Source: a virus
Length of the DNA stretch: 40,820 nucleotides
Reading direction: 5' to 3' (one strand)
Virus record (IMG/VR): IMGVR_UViG_3300033388_005345
Span: 1 to 40,820 of that record
Shown: one piece after another, positions 6,265 to 16,124 of the stretch
How the letters are laid out: every line of letters starts with the position of its first letter
Numbering within the stretch: the stretch's first letter is position 1
The notes under the pieces: generated by a model
What the model was told of the DNA's origin: nothing
Seen by the model: only the letters and a program-made list of their open reading frames with translations
The model's database searches: none
Program-made: the position numbers and the translations under genes

Positions 6265-7488
6265 ATGCCATTACCAGTTATGCAATTTAGTGATCCGATG
6301 CTTAGCCGGCCTAGACAGGTTCTTCCTACAATGGCTGGAGGTTTAAGTCAAGGTCTTGGGCAGGGCATGAATCTAGTGCAGCAATTACAGGCTTTACAGC
6401 AACAAAAAGCTATGGCACCTATGCAGCAACAAATGGCTGCAGGCAAGGTAGCAGCATTACCATTACATCAACAATTATTACAAGCTCAAACTCAATTAGC
6501 TCAAGCTAAAGCCAAAGATCCGTTTTTAGGTCGCACCTTAACTGGCCCAGCTGGGTCTGCTCAGTCTCAATTGGATTATACAAGGATGCATGGTGGTGAT
6601 CCTCATAGTATGGATGTGCTCCATCAAACGTTAGAAGCACAGCAGAGAACATCACAAGCAAAAGCATGGCAAGGAGTTCCTTCCGACGAAAAAGCGCAAG
6701 CAATAGCAACTGCAAAAGCAGCTGGATATGACAGTGTTAGAGCAGCACAATTATTTGCAAGCGGTCATTCGTTACATGAGTTACTTAATAATAGAGATAA
6801 ATATTTGGGGGATAAAGTAAAAGGTTTATCAAGTGTTAAGGGTGCTACAGCCACTACTCTAGGCCTAGATGCTAAAAATATTAAATCTCAATCAGCTCCT
6901 ATCAGATGGCAGAACATGAATCAATTATACGCCCCTTCAGCTGGTGTTCGAGATCAGCAAATGAAAGCTGCTACTGCAAATGCTAGCATAAAATATCTAG
7001 GGGGTTTTATACATGATTCAATCCAGTATGGAGGGATGGGGGCAAGAGTTACACGACCTTGGCTTGTTGATGCCGTGTCTGGGGATCCTGCGAAACAAGA
7101 AAAAGCTGTAAATTATTATGCTGCTCAATCTCTTAAGCCAGAACTGGCTATGTATAGAATAAGAATGCAGGGCGGTCAGGCAAGCGCTAGAGCTATGCAA
7201 GCGTTAATGCCTAAGATTATGGGAAGTGTTGACGTAAATATTTCAAATTTACCAAAAGATCTACAGCAAAGGGTCATAAAGAAAGTTAATGATGTGCTTG
7301 GCGAGACAACAAATGCAGGGATCAGACACACAGTTGGTCTTAATCCTCTGGCGCTTCAAAAACAAACAGCTCCTAGGGCACCAGCTACAAATAGGTTTGC
7401 TAAATATACCGACCAAGATTGGGTTGATACAGCTAAGAAATACAATATGACTGTACCAGAGGCTAAACGAAGAGCAGGAGCAATATAA
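6265..7488 (+). CDS. Ejection (internal head) protein 2
   Basis: 407 aa. The first 80 residues are Gln/Met/Ala-rich (LQALQQQKAMAPMQQQMAAG) and helical; the middle is mixed. The C-terminus ends TDQDWVDTAKKYNMTVPEAKRRAG, a short helical tail. AGGAGGATAATT precedes the ATG, and TAATG links it to the next gene. By position and composition it corresponds to the P22 gp20/gp7 group. No enzymatic motif visible. Confidence 0.65.
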   Translation: MPLPVMQFSDPMLSRPRQVLPTMAGGLSQGLGQGMNLVQQLQALQQQKAMAPMQQQMAAGKVAALPLHQQLLQAQTQLAQAKAKDPFLGRTLTGPAGSAQSQLDYTRMHGGDPHSMDVLHQTLEAQQRTSQAKAWQGVPSDEKAQAIATAKAAGYDSVRAAQLFASGHSLHELLNNRDKYLGDKVKGLSSVKGATATTLGLDAKNIKSQSAPIRWQNMNQLYAPSAGVRDQQMKAATANASIKYLGGFIHDSIQYGGMGARVTRPWLVDAVSGDPAKQEKAVNYYAAQSLKPELAMYRIRMQGGQASARAMQALMPKIMGSVDVNISNLPKDLQQRVIKKVNDVLGETTNAGIRHTVGLNPLALQKQTAPRAPATNRFAKYTDQDWVDTAKKYNMTVPEAKRRAGAI

Positions 7489-8861
7489 TGGCAGATATAT
7501 TTCAAGCAGAAGGGATAGACCCACATGGAGGTAGTTCTCCTTCGTATGGTCAGCAAGTTCTTGGAACATTTAAAACTGCCGGAGAATATGCAGCTCAACC
7601 AGCAGTTCAGTTATCAAATTTAATTAATAAAGGTTTAATGTCAATACCAGGTATGCAGCATCTTCCTGGTGCTGTCAAACAGAAAATGCTTGGGCAATTA
7701 CCTGGACCTGAAGCTCCGCAAGGTTTAGGAGGAAAGATAGCTGCTGGTATTGGCACAGCATTACCGTATGCTTTAGCAGGGCCTGAATCGTTAGCTTTTA
7801 AAGGGCTAAGTGCTCTCGGGAAAGGTATTGGCTCGCTTACAGCTGGAGCAGGAATTGGAGCATTACAATCTCCCCAAGCACCAATGACAGGTGCCTTAGC
7901 TGGTGGAACAGCGTCTATGCTCCCTCAGGCTGCGGGGAAAGCTGTTTCTGCAGCTCCTAAATTCTTAGAAAAGTTAAGCCAGCAATTTCCTAAAAAAATG
8001 GCTAAATCTATATTAAATGAATTAGGTCAAGGGAGAGGTATAGAAGAAAATGCTAAATCGGTAGCCAAAGATATTTACGATGCTGCTAATCATCGAGTTG
8101 CTCAAAGTTCGGAGAATTATGGCAATATTCTTAGTAAAGTTGGCAATAATAAGATTTATAAATACAGGATGCCTAAAAAAGGTTTCTTAGGTTTAGATGC
8201 AGATTTATTGGCGAAGTCTCCTAAATCATTACAGCGTGTGAATGCTGCTTTTTTAAAAGCTCCAACATTTGAAAATGCTCACACTCTTCAAAGTGAGCTT
8301 GGATCTGAGGCATATCATGTTGGAGATCCTCGCAATTTGAGCATTGCTGACAAAAATACCGTTAGAGATTGGAAAGACGCTAGAACTTCTCTTAAAAATG
8401 ACATGGTTAAATATTTAAACAGAAGAGATAAAGGAGGCCAATTAGCTACTGAATATCGAGCTGCATCTGATTTTCATAAAAATGAAGTTCAGCCTTATAG
8501 AGATAATAAACAAATAAGTGATATTTCGCGAGGAGCTGTCACCAATCCTCGTAATTTAAGTACTATTTTCAAAAATCCTGAATCTGATACTTTAAAGGTG
8601 ATGAAGGATTTAGGTCCCGAAGCAAATAATAAAATTGTATATGGTGAGCTTGGTAAATTAAAGGGTAAGTTAACCCCTAAAGCCTTAGTGAAAGCACATA
8701 ATACGTTGGATCAAAAAGGATTAAGCTCCTATGTTTCAGATAGTCTTGAAGGTCAAATGACAACATTAAAACGACGAATGCTGGGGACAAAAGCAGCTAA
8801 ATTACTAGGTATTGAAGAATTACTTAGAAGAACAACACGACCTTTAAGGAGGGCTATATAA
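7488..8861 (+). CDS. Ejection protein 3 with glycine/alanine-rich hydrophobic segment
   Basis: 457 aa. Residues about 80-150 are Gly/Ala-rich and hydrophobic (GGKIAAGIGTALPYALAGPES; GSLTAGAGIGALQSPQ), suited to membrane insertion, as in proteins that carry phage DNA across the cell envelope. The remainder is charged and helical. The start overlaps the upstream stop (TAATG) and the stop touches the next ATG (TAATG). Closest analogue by position: P22 gp16. Assignment is by context. Confidence 0.65.
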   Translation: MADIFQAEGIDPHGGSSPSYGQQVLGTFKTAGEYAAQPAVQLSNLINKGLMSIPGMQHLPGAVKQKMLGQLPGPEAPQGLGGKIAAGIGTALPYALAGPESLAFKGLSALGKGIGSLTAGAGIGALQSPQAPMTGALAGGTASMLPQAAGKAVSAAPKFLEKLSQQFPKKMAKSILNELGQGRGIEENAKSVAKDIYDAANHRVAQSSENYGNILSKVGNNKIYKYRMPKKGFLGLDADLLAKSPKSLQRVNAAFLKAPTFENAHTLQSELGSEAYHVGDPRNLSIADKNTVRDWKDARTSLKNDMVKYLNRRDKGGQLATEYRAASDFHKNEVQPYRDNKQISDISRGAVTNPRNLSTIFKNPESDTLKVMKDLGPEANNKIVYGELGKLKGKLTPKALVKAHNTLDQKGLSSYVSDSLEGQMTTLKRRMLGTKAAKLLGIEELLRRTTRPLRRAI

Positions 8862-11251
8862 TGGGATTAGATACACGTTACATACCATCTAAATACTTTC
8901 AGGAGTATCTGGTTGACAAAGACACAGGTGAGCCTTTAGCAGCTGGGGTGGTTACATTTTATAGAGATAACGCTAGAATTGAATTGAAACCTATGTATCA
9001 AATTACTGGCACACCTCCAAATTATACATATGCGGCTTTACCTAACCCATTGACTTTAAATGCAATTGGTACATTTGAGGATGGTATTGGTAATGACGTT
9101 ATTCCTTATTTCTATCCATATGATGTTAATGGAAACATAGATTTATACTACATTACCGTAGAGAGTTCAGGGGCTGTTTCCCAGTTTTCTAGAGAAGGTG
9201 AACCTAACGTAAGTGAAGAGGAAGAGACAGATGTTGAACTTGATAACTACGCAGCTAACGGGCAATTCTTATTGCATCAAAATATTGCAGCTAGTGACGA
9301 GAACAGCACTGAAGCGGGGGAGATCACCCAAGATATTACTGATATTGCATATGGTGGTTGGACTTACGAAAGGACTGCTGGGAGTACGGCTAAGGATTTT
9401 GTTCTTTTTGAGAGGTTTGGTTCATATACTGAGGTGCCTCAGAAAAGTCCGCGTTATTCCTGCAGGATCAAGTCTGATACTCCTGTCGTTACAGATGCAT
9501 TTAAACATCTTGCTTTAACGTTTAATGATGTAAATAAGTTTTCCTCTGATATAGATAAATTTACCTTGGCTTTTCAAGGTAAAAGTAATCTTGGGGGCTC
9601 CTTCACAGTAGAAGTTAAATTAATTAAAAACTACGGCAGTGGTGGTGATCCCCAAGAAGAAACTATTCTTCAAACTATTGAATTAACTACGGATTATACT
9701 ATCCATGATGTTTCTTTTGTTTTTGGCAGCAATAATGGGAAGGTTATTGGTAACAATAATGATGATTATCTTCAGCTTGTGCTTTCTTTCCCTGCTACTA
9801 CTGTCTTTGATGGGTCTTTTGATAATTTTTTATTAGCCAAAGGTGAGTTTCAGACTACTGAATTTCCTGATATTCCCGATGAAAGATTTATTAATCATTC
9901 TCTAACTAACAGGAATATGCTTCCTGACTATAATGGGAGGAACATCTACTTGCCAGTTAGGCTTGGACCAGAAGGGTTGGAGTATGATACTGAAATCATA
10001 GGTAATTATGTTACAAAGTCTTTTGATAACCTAGCTAAAGGTGAGCTTTGGTGTGATGGTTCTAAATACCTGGTCGATGAATATTCTGGTGATGGTGTTC
10101 CTTTTATCAGATTATATGATATTTGGAGTTCTCAATCTCCTGTAGCAGTTGGACTATATGGTCCTGGGGATGATGAGATGATATTTTCTCATACTGCAAC
10201 TGCTGTTGATCAAAAGTTCACTCATGACTACGATACATTAGGGTCTTATGAAACTAATTCTGTCTGGCAATCCTTTACAGCTGGAGTTACAGGGTCAATG
10301 ACTTCTGTAGCCCTGGAATTTCCAGGAGGTCCAGAAACAACGCCTGCAACACTTGAAATTTACAGTGGTGAAGGTACTGGAGGCGCATTGTTAAGCACTC
10401 AGCCAGCTCTTATAACTGGAGGGTGGAGCACTTATCATTTGGTATCGGCTGCCTCTGTTACAGCAACGCAACAATATACTATTTCTATTACAGCTACAGA
10501 TCTTTATTATTTATTTATTAGAGGCTCTGATAATGGTGGTTATGCAGGAGGACGCTTCAGTCAAAGCGCAAATGAAGATGCTTGCTTTAAGACTTTTGTA
10601 GATGCAGGTGCAACCACAACGTATCGATTATCTTCTACAAGTGCAGGAGCGGTAGTAGCTACTGCAGATGGGGCGACACCTACTGGGTTTACTTTTACGC
10701 CGGTAGCTCCAAATCCATATGAAATTGATATTACAGCTGTAGCAGCGTCTGGTATGACAGCTGGATCTTACTTTACTTACAACACCACTGATTCACGTAA
10801 ATACATTGTGTGGTACACAGTTGATGCCGCTGGAACACAGCCAGTAGAAGCAGCAGATGTCTACAGAGAAGTGGCTTTATTGAGCACAGATGATGCTTTG
10901 AATGTTGCTAATAAGACATCCAAGGCAATCAATTCATATTCTTATAAGGTTCCAGATGCTAGAGGTTACTTTATGCGTATCGTTGATGACGGAGCAGCAC
11001 GAGATCCTGATGCTGCAACACGTACAAATAGAGGTGATTTAGAAACTGGAGATATTATTGGTACGCTCCAGGGAGAGCAGTTTAAGGCTCACACTCATAC
11101 TGCACACCAAAGTACTACGTTATTTTTGGATATTCAAGGAGCATCCAACAAAACTTTGCCTCAGCCTCCATCGACTATTGCTACTGGTTCTGCAGGTGGA
11201 ACAGAAACGAGGCCTATCAACATTTATGTCAAACTTGCAGTTAAATATTAG
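8861..11251 (+). CDS. Tail collar / anchor fibre protein, 796 aa
   Basis: The N-terminal part (about 1-120) has the KYFQEYLVDKDTGEPLAAG and TFYRDNARIELKPMYQ pattern of fibre proteins that attach to podovirus tails. Jelly-roll-like carbohydrate-binding-type segments follow. The C-terminal ~120 residues (VPDARGYFMRIVDDGA and EQFKAHTHT, ending GTETRPINIYVKLAVKY) are a phage tail-collar domain, as in T4 gp12-type short fibres whose HxH motifs bind metal. It is the largest fibre gene and heads the fibre array, so it probably anchors or co-assembles with the following proteins. Confidence 0.82.
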   Translation: MGLDTRYIPSKYFQEYLVDKDTGEPLAAGVVTFYRDNARIELKPMYQITGTPPNYTYAALPNPLTLNAIGTFEDGIGNDVIPYFYPYDVNGNIDLYYITVESSGAVSQFSREGEPNVSEEEETDVELDNYAANGQFLLHQNIAASDENSTEAGEITQDITDIAYGGWTYERTAGSTAKDFVLFERFGSYTEVPQKSPRYSCRIKSDTPVVTDAFKHLALTFNDVNKFSSDIDKFTLAFQGKSNLGGSFTVEVKLIKNYGSGGDPQEETILQTIELTTDYTIHDVSFVFGSNNGKVIGNNNDDYLQLVLSFPATTVFDGSFDNFLLAKGEFQTTEFPDIPDERFINHSLTNRNMLPDYNGRNIYLPVRLGPEGLEYDTEIIGNYVTKSFDNLAKGELWCDGSKYLVDEYSGDGVPFIRLYDIWSSQSPVAVGLYGPGDDEMIFSHTATAVDQKFTHDYDTLGSYETNSVWQSFTAGVTGSMTSVALEFPGGPETTPATLEIYSGEGTGGALLSTQPALITGGWSTYHLVSAASVTATQQYTISITATDLYYLFIRGSDNGGYAGGRFSQSANEDACFKTFVDAGATTTYRLSSTSAGAVVATADGATPTGFTFTPVAPNPYEIDITAVAASGMTAGSYFTYNTTDSRKYIVWYTVDAAGTQPVEAADVYREVALLSTDDALNVANKTSKAINSYSYKVPDARGYFMRIVDDGAARDPDAATRTNRGDLETGDIIGTLQGEQFKAHTHTAHQSTTLFLDIQGASNKTLPQPPSTIATGSAGGTETRPINIYVKLAVKY

Positions 11252-11260
11252 GAGAAAATT

Positions 11261-11602
11261 ATGATTTCAACAATGAATATGGTTAGAGATGTAGCAGGCA
11301 ACAACACGTTTGGTTTGCCTTTTTCAAAATTCAAATTTGATAGCACTCTTGCACAGGGAGTAGAGCAAACTCTTACAATTCCTGGCAAAGCAGCAAAATG
11401 GTTAGCTATTTTTTCCGCTGAGCCTGGTTCAGAGGTATGGATAGCTAATAATGCTACAGCAACTGCTCCTGGAGCAGCTTTTGCATCTACAGATTCGGAA
11501 TTAAACCCAGTGGCAAGAATAGTTGATGCTGCTGATGTTCTACATTTTGTTACTACTAATGTTGATGCCAGGATAGGAGTGGCTTTGTATGCCATACAAT
11601 AA
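11261..11602 (+). CDS. Small structural protein, 113 aa
   Basis: AGGAGAAAATT lies just before the ATG. The sequence is beta-rich, with polar repeats (TLTIPGKAAKWLAIFSAEPGSEVWIANN), like small phage decoration or fibre-associated proteins. I do not recognise a family. It overlaps the next small gene by 14 bases. Confidence 0.6.
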   Translation: MISTMNMVRDVAGNNTFGLPFSKFKFDSTLAQGVEQTLTIPGKAAKWLAIFSAEPGSEVWIANNATATAPGAAFASTDSELNPVARIVDAADVLHFVTTNVDARIGVALYAIQ

Positions 11603-11768
11603 TGCTAATCTTGGCAGGATAAGCAGGTCTTTAATTGAAAGTCCTTTTTATCAACATTATGAGAATGGCCGCCCGTCCCCTCCGCCTGGAGAATACAATT
11701 TGATAGACGATAACGGGGATTTTTTATTAGATGATTCTGGTGATTATTTGACAACACCCGGGATATAA
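11589..11768 (+). CDS. Small fibre-associated protein, 59 aa
   Basis: ATG at 11589 inside the end of the previous gene, stop TAA at 11766-11768. The C-terminal half, DDNGDFLLDDSGDYLTTPGI, is a repeated D-G-D/L pattern found in small proteins beside phage tail genes. It fills the gap between two structural genes in the same direction. Short, but coding-like. Confidence 0.55.
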   Translation: MPYNNANLGRISRSLIESPFYQHYENGRPSPPPGEYNLIDDNGDFLLDDSGDYLTTPGI

Positions 11769-11781
11769 CTGAGGAATAGAT

Positions 11782-12714
11782 ATGGCAGATGTAATATATT
11801 TTGATGAGTTAGTACCAATAGGTACGATAACTAATGACAAGATTTTAGCTGTTGAAAGCGATCCACGTGGATCAGCTGGGTTCAAGGCAACAACGTTAGA
11901 AATCAAGAACTATGTTAATGATGGTAGGCCAAGTGGTAAAACTGTAACTGGTGGTACAGCCGCTTCAGAGAATTTGATATTAGAGTCTACTTCGCATGTT
12001 ACTAAAGGTGAGGTTCAAGTTGCAAGCGGCACTAAATTGCATGCTAATACAGTATCTTATGAGACATTGATTACTGATGACAATGACTTTGCTACTAAAA
12101 AGTATGTAGATGACCATACATCAAATGCGATATGGACGCTGATAGGTACAGAAGTAACACTGACAACAGTTACTAACACTATTGGTGCTACAAATCCATT
12201 GACCTATACCTCACATCCAACTTTTACTGTCGATGAGGAGATTGTTGACAGAAAGTATGTGGATGATCACTCAGCTAATGGCATGTGGCAACGTATAGGG
12301 ACTGAGATTTCTGTTAGTAATGGCGGAGATACAATTAATTTTGGCACTGCTGGGGTTATAAAATCTGGTAGTTTTGATTCAACTAACATCTCTTCTTATG
12401 ATGCTCATCCTACTTTTACTGTAGATACTGAAATTGTCGATAAGAAGTATGTAGATGATGCGATCACTGCTCACAAAGAACCTGCGCATGATCTATTAAC
12501 AGTTGTAACGCCTGGTCAAACAGCATTTACTTTGTCCAAGACTCCTCTTTATCCTGATAAAACCATGCTCTCTACTAACGGTCAATTGCGTCTGTATGGA
12601 GGAGGCAATGATTACAGTATTACGGGAACAGCGTTAACTTGGAATGATCCAGGAGGGTTTACATTAGATACCACAGATGTAGTTCAAATTTGGTATGAAG
12701 TGCTAACCCCTTAA
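11782..12714 (+). CDS. Tail fibre paralogue 1, 310 aa
   Basis: First of the array. After a unique N-terminus it carries three copies of a module with core KKYVDDHTSNAIWTLIGTEV (about residues 108, 156 and 228), each beginning with the KKYVDD motif common in phage fibre shafts. The last 80 residues form a second module, LTVVTPGQTAFTLSKTP then NGQLRLYGGGNDY and LTWNDPGGFTLDTTD, shared with the next four genes. It has no extra C-terminal binding domain. Gene-to-gene spacing is 20-30 bases with an AGGAGA ribosome site. Confidence 0.75.
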   Translation: MADVIYFDELVPIGTITNDKILAVESDPRGSAGFKATTLEIKNYVNDGRPSGKTVTGGTAASENLILESTSHVTKGEVQVASGTKLHANTVSYETLITDDNDFATKKYVDDHTSNAIWTLIGTEVTLTTVTNTIGATNPLTYTSHPTFTVDEEIVDRKYVDDHSANGMWQRIGTEISVSNGGDTINFGTAGVIKSGSFDSTNISSYDAHPTFTVDTEIVDKKYVDDAITAHKEPAHDLLTVVTPGQTAFTLSKTPLYPDKTMLSTNGQLRLYGGGNDYSITGTALTWNDPGGFTLDTTDVVQIWYEVLTP

Positions 12715-12737
12715 AGGATACATATAGGAGAGAAATT

Positions 12738-14447
12738 ATGACTAGTATTTTTCGAACACCTCAGATCAAAATTAGCACTGGTACTACAGATAATGATACT
12801 GTGACTACGAAAGGTTATGTTGATGAGCATGAGGGGAACGGTATCTGGACAAAAACAGGTACGGAAGTTAATCTTACAATTGTTACGAACACTATCGGAG
12901 CAACTAATCCTCTAACTTATACAACACATCCAACCTTCACAATAGATGAAGAGATTGTAGATAAGAAATATGTAGATGATCAGATTATTTCTGTAGCTGG
13001 ACTGGAGCATGAAACGCTTATAATTGCGTCTCCTGGTCAAACTGCTTTCACTTTAGCACAGGCTCCTGTTTCTGCTAATAAATCAATATTAACATTGAAT
13101 GGACAAATACGTACTTATGGCTCACCAAATGATTATACAATCAGTGGTACAACTCTTACCTGGAACGATCCTTTAGGATTAACTTTGAAGACAGCTGATG
13201 ATTTCCAGCTTTGGTATGATCTTAATATAGCTCCTCCTGGAAGTCTTGATCAAATAAAAATGTATTATGTAGCAGATGCAGGAGACGATACAAATAATGG
13301 TAAAAGTGTAGAGCGTCCATTTAAAACTCTTGCTGCTGCTGTTGCTGCTGTCAACACTCAATCTCCAGCACTGGGAAATGAATTTGCTATTCAAATGATT
13401 GGAGGAATGCACCAGACTGTAGGCATAATTACTCTTTCACCGTTTACTACTTTAATTGGAGATGGAAATACCACTATAACAGGAACAATTAATCTTGATA
13501 CAGATAGTAATATTGATAATGTTAGAATTATAGGGCAAGTACTTAAACAAAGCATTGGATCTTCTTTTCTTAAAAGTCCTATTGTTGCTAATCCTACAGG
13601 TAATGCAATTTTAGTTAGAGATGGAGGATTGTATGCGCATGTTGACGCTATTTCTGGAGCAGGAGATGCTAGTGTTGTAGGAAATAATGGAGGCACTCTT
13701 TACCTAGAATGTAATGTTTTGGAAGGGCATGCTACATCTGCGATGATAGTTGGCGATTTTGCTTACAGGTCCTATTATAATATTGGCAGATTAAGATCTT
13801 TAAGCGTTGGAGTTCCTGCTATAGCGATTGCAGGTGGTCATACAATAACGGGTACTTTCCAGGAACTTATGGGGTCTTCATCGAGTACTCCTGCTATAGA
13901 TATTAATACAAATGGAATTCTCAGAGCAAATACTAATTACTTGCTTGGGACAATATCTCAAGATGGAAGCGAAACATTAGAATTACTAAATGCAGGTCTG
14001 GTGGCTTTTATAGCTTATAGATCTGGAGGTACTAGTCCGGTGACAGGGGATGGAACAATTTATAGCTTTATATCTAATCCAGCTCCTATATTAAATACTA
14101 ATAATGTTTTTAACAATACTACAGGTGAATTTACGGCTCCTGCTAAAGGCCTTTATCATTTTGAAGCTGCTGCGAGATTTCTTGGTTTACAGCCAGTTCA
14201 AACAACTTCTCACGGATGGATAGAAATTACTGGAATAGAAGCACGGCCGTACGAATTATGGGATCAAAACCCTTATGACACAGCTTCTGGCATTTCTCCT
14301 AATCCTGTAGGTTTTAGTGGTGGAGCATATGTGCTCATGGATATAGGTGATACAGCTAGATTTCAGTTCAACGTTAGTGGAGGGACGAAAACAGTAACTG
14401 TGAATCCTACGTCCTCATTTTCAGGCAAGCTTATAAGAAATCTATAA
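12738..14447 (+). CDS. Tail fibre paralogue 2 with beta-helix and C1q-like tip, 569 aa
   Basis: Order: N-terminal module STGTTDNDTVTTKGYVDEH; the KKYVDD module; the PGQTAFTL...LTWNDP module; a segment MYYVADAGDDTNNGKSVERP with FKTLAAAVAAVN, the classic entry into a right-handed beta-helix (pectin-lyase-like); and a C-terminal ~130 residues resembling a C1q/TNF-like trimer tip (NNTTGEFTAPAKGLYHFEAA). Probable receptor-binding protein. It shares beta-helix and tip types with the next gene but differs in sequence. Confidence 0.75.
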   Translation: MTSIFRTPQIKISTGTTDNDTVTTKGYVDEHEGNGIWTKTGTEVNLTIVTNTIGATNPLTYTTHPTFTIDEEIVDKKYVDDQIISVAGLEHETLIIASPGQTAFTLAQAPVSANKSILTLNGQIRTYGSPNDYTISGTTLTWNDPLGLTLKTADDFQLWYDLNIAPPGSLDQIKMYYVADAGDDTNNGKSVERPFKTLAAAVAAVNTQSPALGNEFAIQMIGGMHQTVGIITLSPFTTLIGDGNTTITGTINLDTDSNIDNVRIIGQVLKQSIGSSFLKSPIVANPTGNAILVRDGGLYAHVDAISGAGDASVVGNNGGTLYLECNVLEGHATSAMIVGDFAYRSYYNIGRLRSLSVGVPAIAIAGGHTITGTFQELMGSSSSTPAIDINTNGILRANTNYLLGTISQDGSETLELLNAGLVAFIAYRSGGTSPVTGDGTIYSFISNPAPILNTNNVFNNTTGEFTAPAKGLYHFEAAARFLGLQPVQTTSHGWIEITGIEARPYELWDQNPYDTASGISPNPVGFSGGAYVLMDIGDTARFQFNVSGGTKTVTVNPTSSFSGKLIRNL

Positions 14448-14460
14448 CAGGAGAATAAAT

Positions 14461-16101
14461 ATGCCAACTTTAAGACCAGAACAAATGATTATCAGCACAG
14501 GAGTTGCTGACAATGATTCTGTAACTACAAAGGGTTATGTAGACGAACACACCGAAAATGGTATTTGGAAGAAATCTGGAACTGAGGTTTCTTTAGCAAA
14601 TGTAAGTAATACTATTGAGTCAGACTATCCATTATCTTATACCGGGCATCCTACTTTTACAGATGCAACCCAAATAGTAGATAAGAAATATGTAGATGAC
14701 CAGATAGCAGCTGGAGCTGGGGTAACACATAATGTATTAACTGTTGCGACACCTGGTCAAACTACATTTACTTTAACTAATACCCCAGTTGATGCCGATA
14801 GATCTATCTTGATGTTAAATGGTCAAGGCAGAGATTATGGCGCGGGAAAAGATTACACGATCAGTGGCACTACGCTTACATGGAACGACCCAGCAGGCCT
14901 GACATTAAAAACAGCTGATAGCTTCCAAATATGGTATGACATAACAATTGCTCCTCCTGGAACATTAGATCAAGAGCAGATGTATTATGTAGGAAAGGCT
15001 GGAAGTGATACAAACAGCGGTAAAAGTGTGGAATTTCCATTTTTGACTATTGGAGCGGCTATTACTGCAGTGAATGCACAAGTTCCTGGAATAGCAAATA
15101 CATTTAAAATCCATGTAATTGGAGGAGGAACTTATCTTTCTGATACTTCATTTACTATTCCTCAATATACTATTTTAGATGCAAGAGATGCCACTATTCA
15201 AGCAAATATTACAATGGCAACAGAATCTGGATATTTATTTCATAGACATATTAATATCACTAGCGGCACCTGTATAACTGCAAATAGTTCAGGTAACAGA
15301 TATATTCGAGGAGATTACGTTACTCCTGCTGTTGGTGGAAAATTTATATTCACAGGGACATCAGCATTTGTTTATTTAGATGTTAACCAATTAGATATGA
15401 CTGCTTCTGGAGCACAAGTTTATTCTGCAAATAGTGGAAGTGTTATTTATCTTAATGTGCATAAGTTTAAAGAAACTGCAGCATCCTATAATGATGGAAG
15501 CGCCAGAGTTTTTGAATATATCCAAGATAAAGGGTCAAATGCTGACACAACAATTATAAATCCAGTTGGTGACTTATATATCGAGACTCCTGGCTTCGGT
15601 GATTATAATATTATTGCAAAAACTAATGTAGAAGTATTTAGAACTCAAGGAAATATTATTAAATGGACGAATACCCCTTTAGTTTATGCGCGTCCTCAAT
15701 TTCCTTTAAATGGTGTTACAGGCGATAGCACGGTTTATACGGTGATATTTGACCAAGAAATTAAAGATTTTAATAACAATTATAATCCTGTGACTGGTGT
15801 TTTTACCGTACCTAAAGCTGGAATGTATTTAGTGACAGTTCAGTTGGATATGCAGGGGATTACTAGTAATAATACTTTTGGTGAAATTAAAATAGCAAAC
15901 TCTATTCTTAATTTAAATCCTTTGAAAGGCAATTTTTATAACATGTCTACAGGTGGACATTTATATTTTTCAACATCTATGATCGTAGAACTTGTTGCTA
16001 CTGATTCTGTATCAATTACCTTGCAGGTAAATGGGGAGCCTACTAAAAACATAGATATTTGGGACGCTTCATTTGGTGTTTGGTTATTTTCAGGTATATA
16101 G
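14461..16101 (+). CDS. Tail fibre paralogue 3 with beta-helix and C1q-like tip, 546 aa
   Basis: Same module order as its upstream neighbour: STGVADNDSVTTKGYVDEH; KKYVDD; PGQTTFTL...LTWNDP; beta-helix entry MYYVGKAGSDTNSGKSVEFP; and a C-terminal tip YNPVTGVFTVPKAGMYLVTV typical of C1q-like domains. The first ~190 residues are strongly similar to paralogue 2; the rest diverges, as expected of receptor-binding domains under selection. AGGAGAATAAAT precedes the ATG. Confidence 0.75.
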   Translation: MPTLRPEQMIISTGVADNDSVTTKGYVDEHTENGIWKKSGTEVSLANVSNTIESDYPLSYTGHPTFTDATQIVDKKYVDDQIAAGAGVTHNVLTVATPGQTTFTLTNTPVDADRSILMLNGQGRDYGAGKDYTISGTTLTWNDPAGLTLKTADSFQIWYDITIAPPGTLDQEQMYYVGKAGSDTNSGKSVEFPFLTIGAAITAVNAQVPGIANTFKIHVIGGGTYLSDTSFTIPQYTILDARDATIQANITMATESGYLFHRHINITSGTCITANSSGNRYIRGDYVTPAVGGKFIFTGTSAFVYLDVNQLDMTASGAQVYSANSGSVIYLNVHKFKETAASYNDGSARVFEYIQDKGSNADTTIINPVGDLYIETPGFGDYNIIAKTNVEVFRTQGNIIKWTNTPLVYARPQFPLNGVTGDSTVYTVIFDQEIKDFNNNYNPVTGVFTVPKAGMYLVTVQLDMQGITSNNTFGEIKIANSILNLNPLKGNFYNMSTGGHLYFSTSMIVELVATDSVSITLQVNGEPTKNIDIWDASFGVWLFSGI

Positions 16102-16124
16102 ACAAATAAATTGGAGAATTTAAG

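Noticed and set aside
7018-7598. Open frames on the minus strand within the ejection-protein genes
   Set aside because: They lack ribosome sites and mirror the codon pattern of the clearly coding plus strand.
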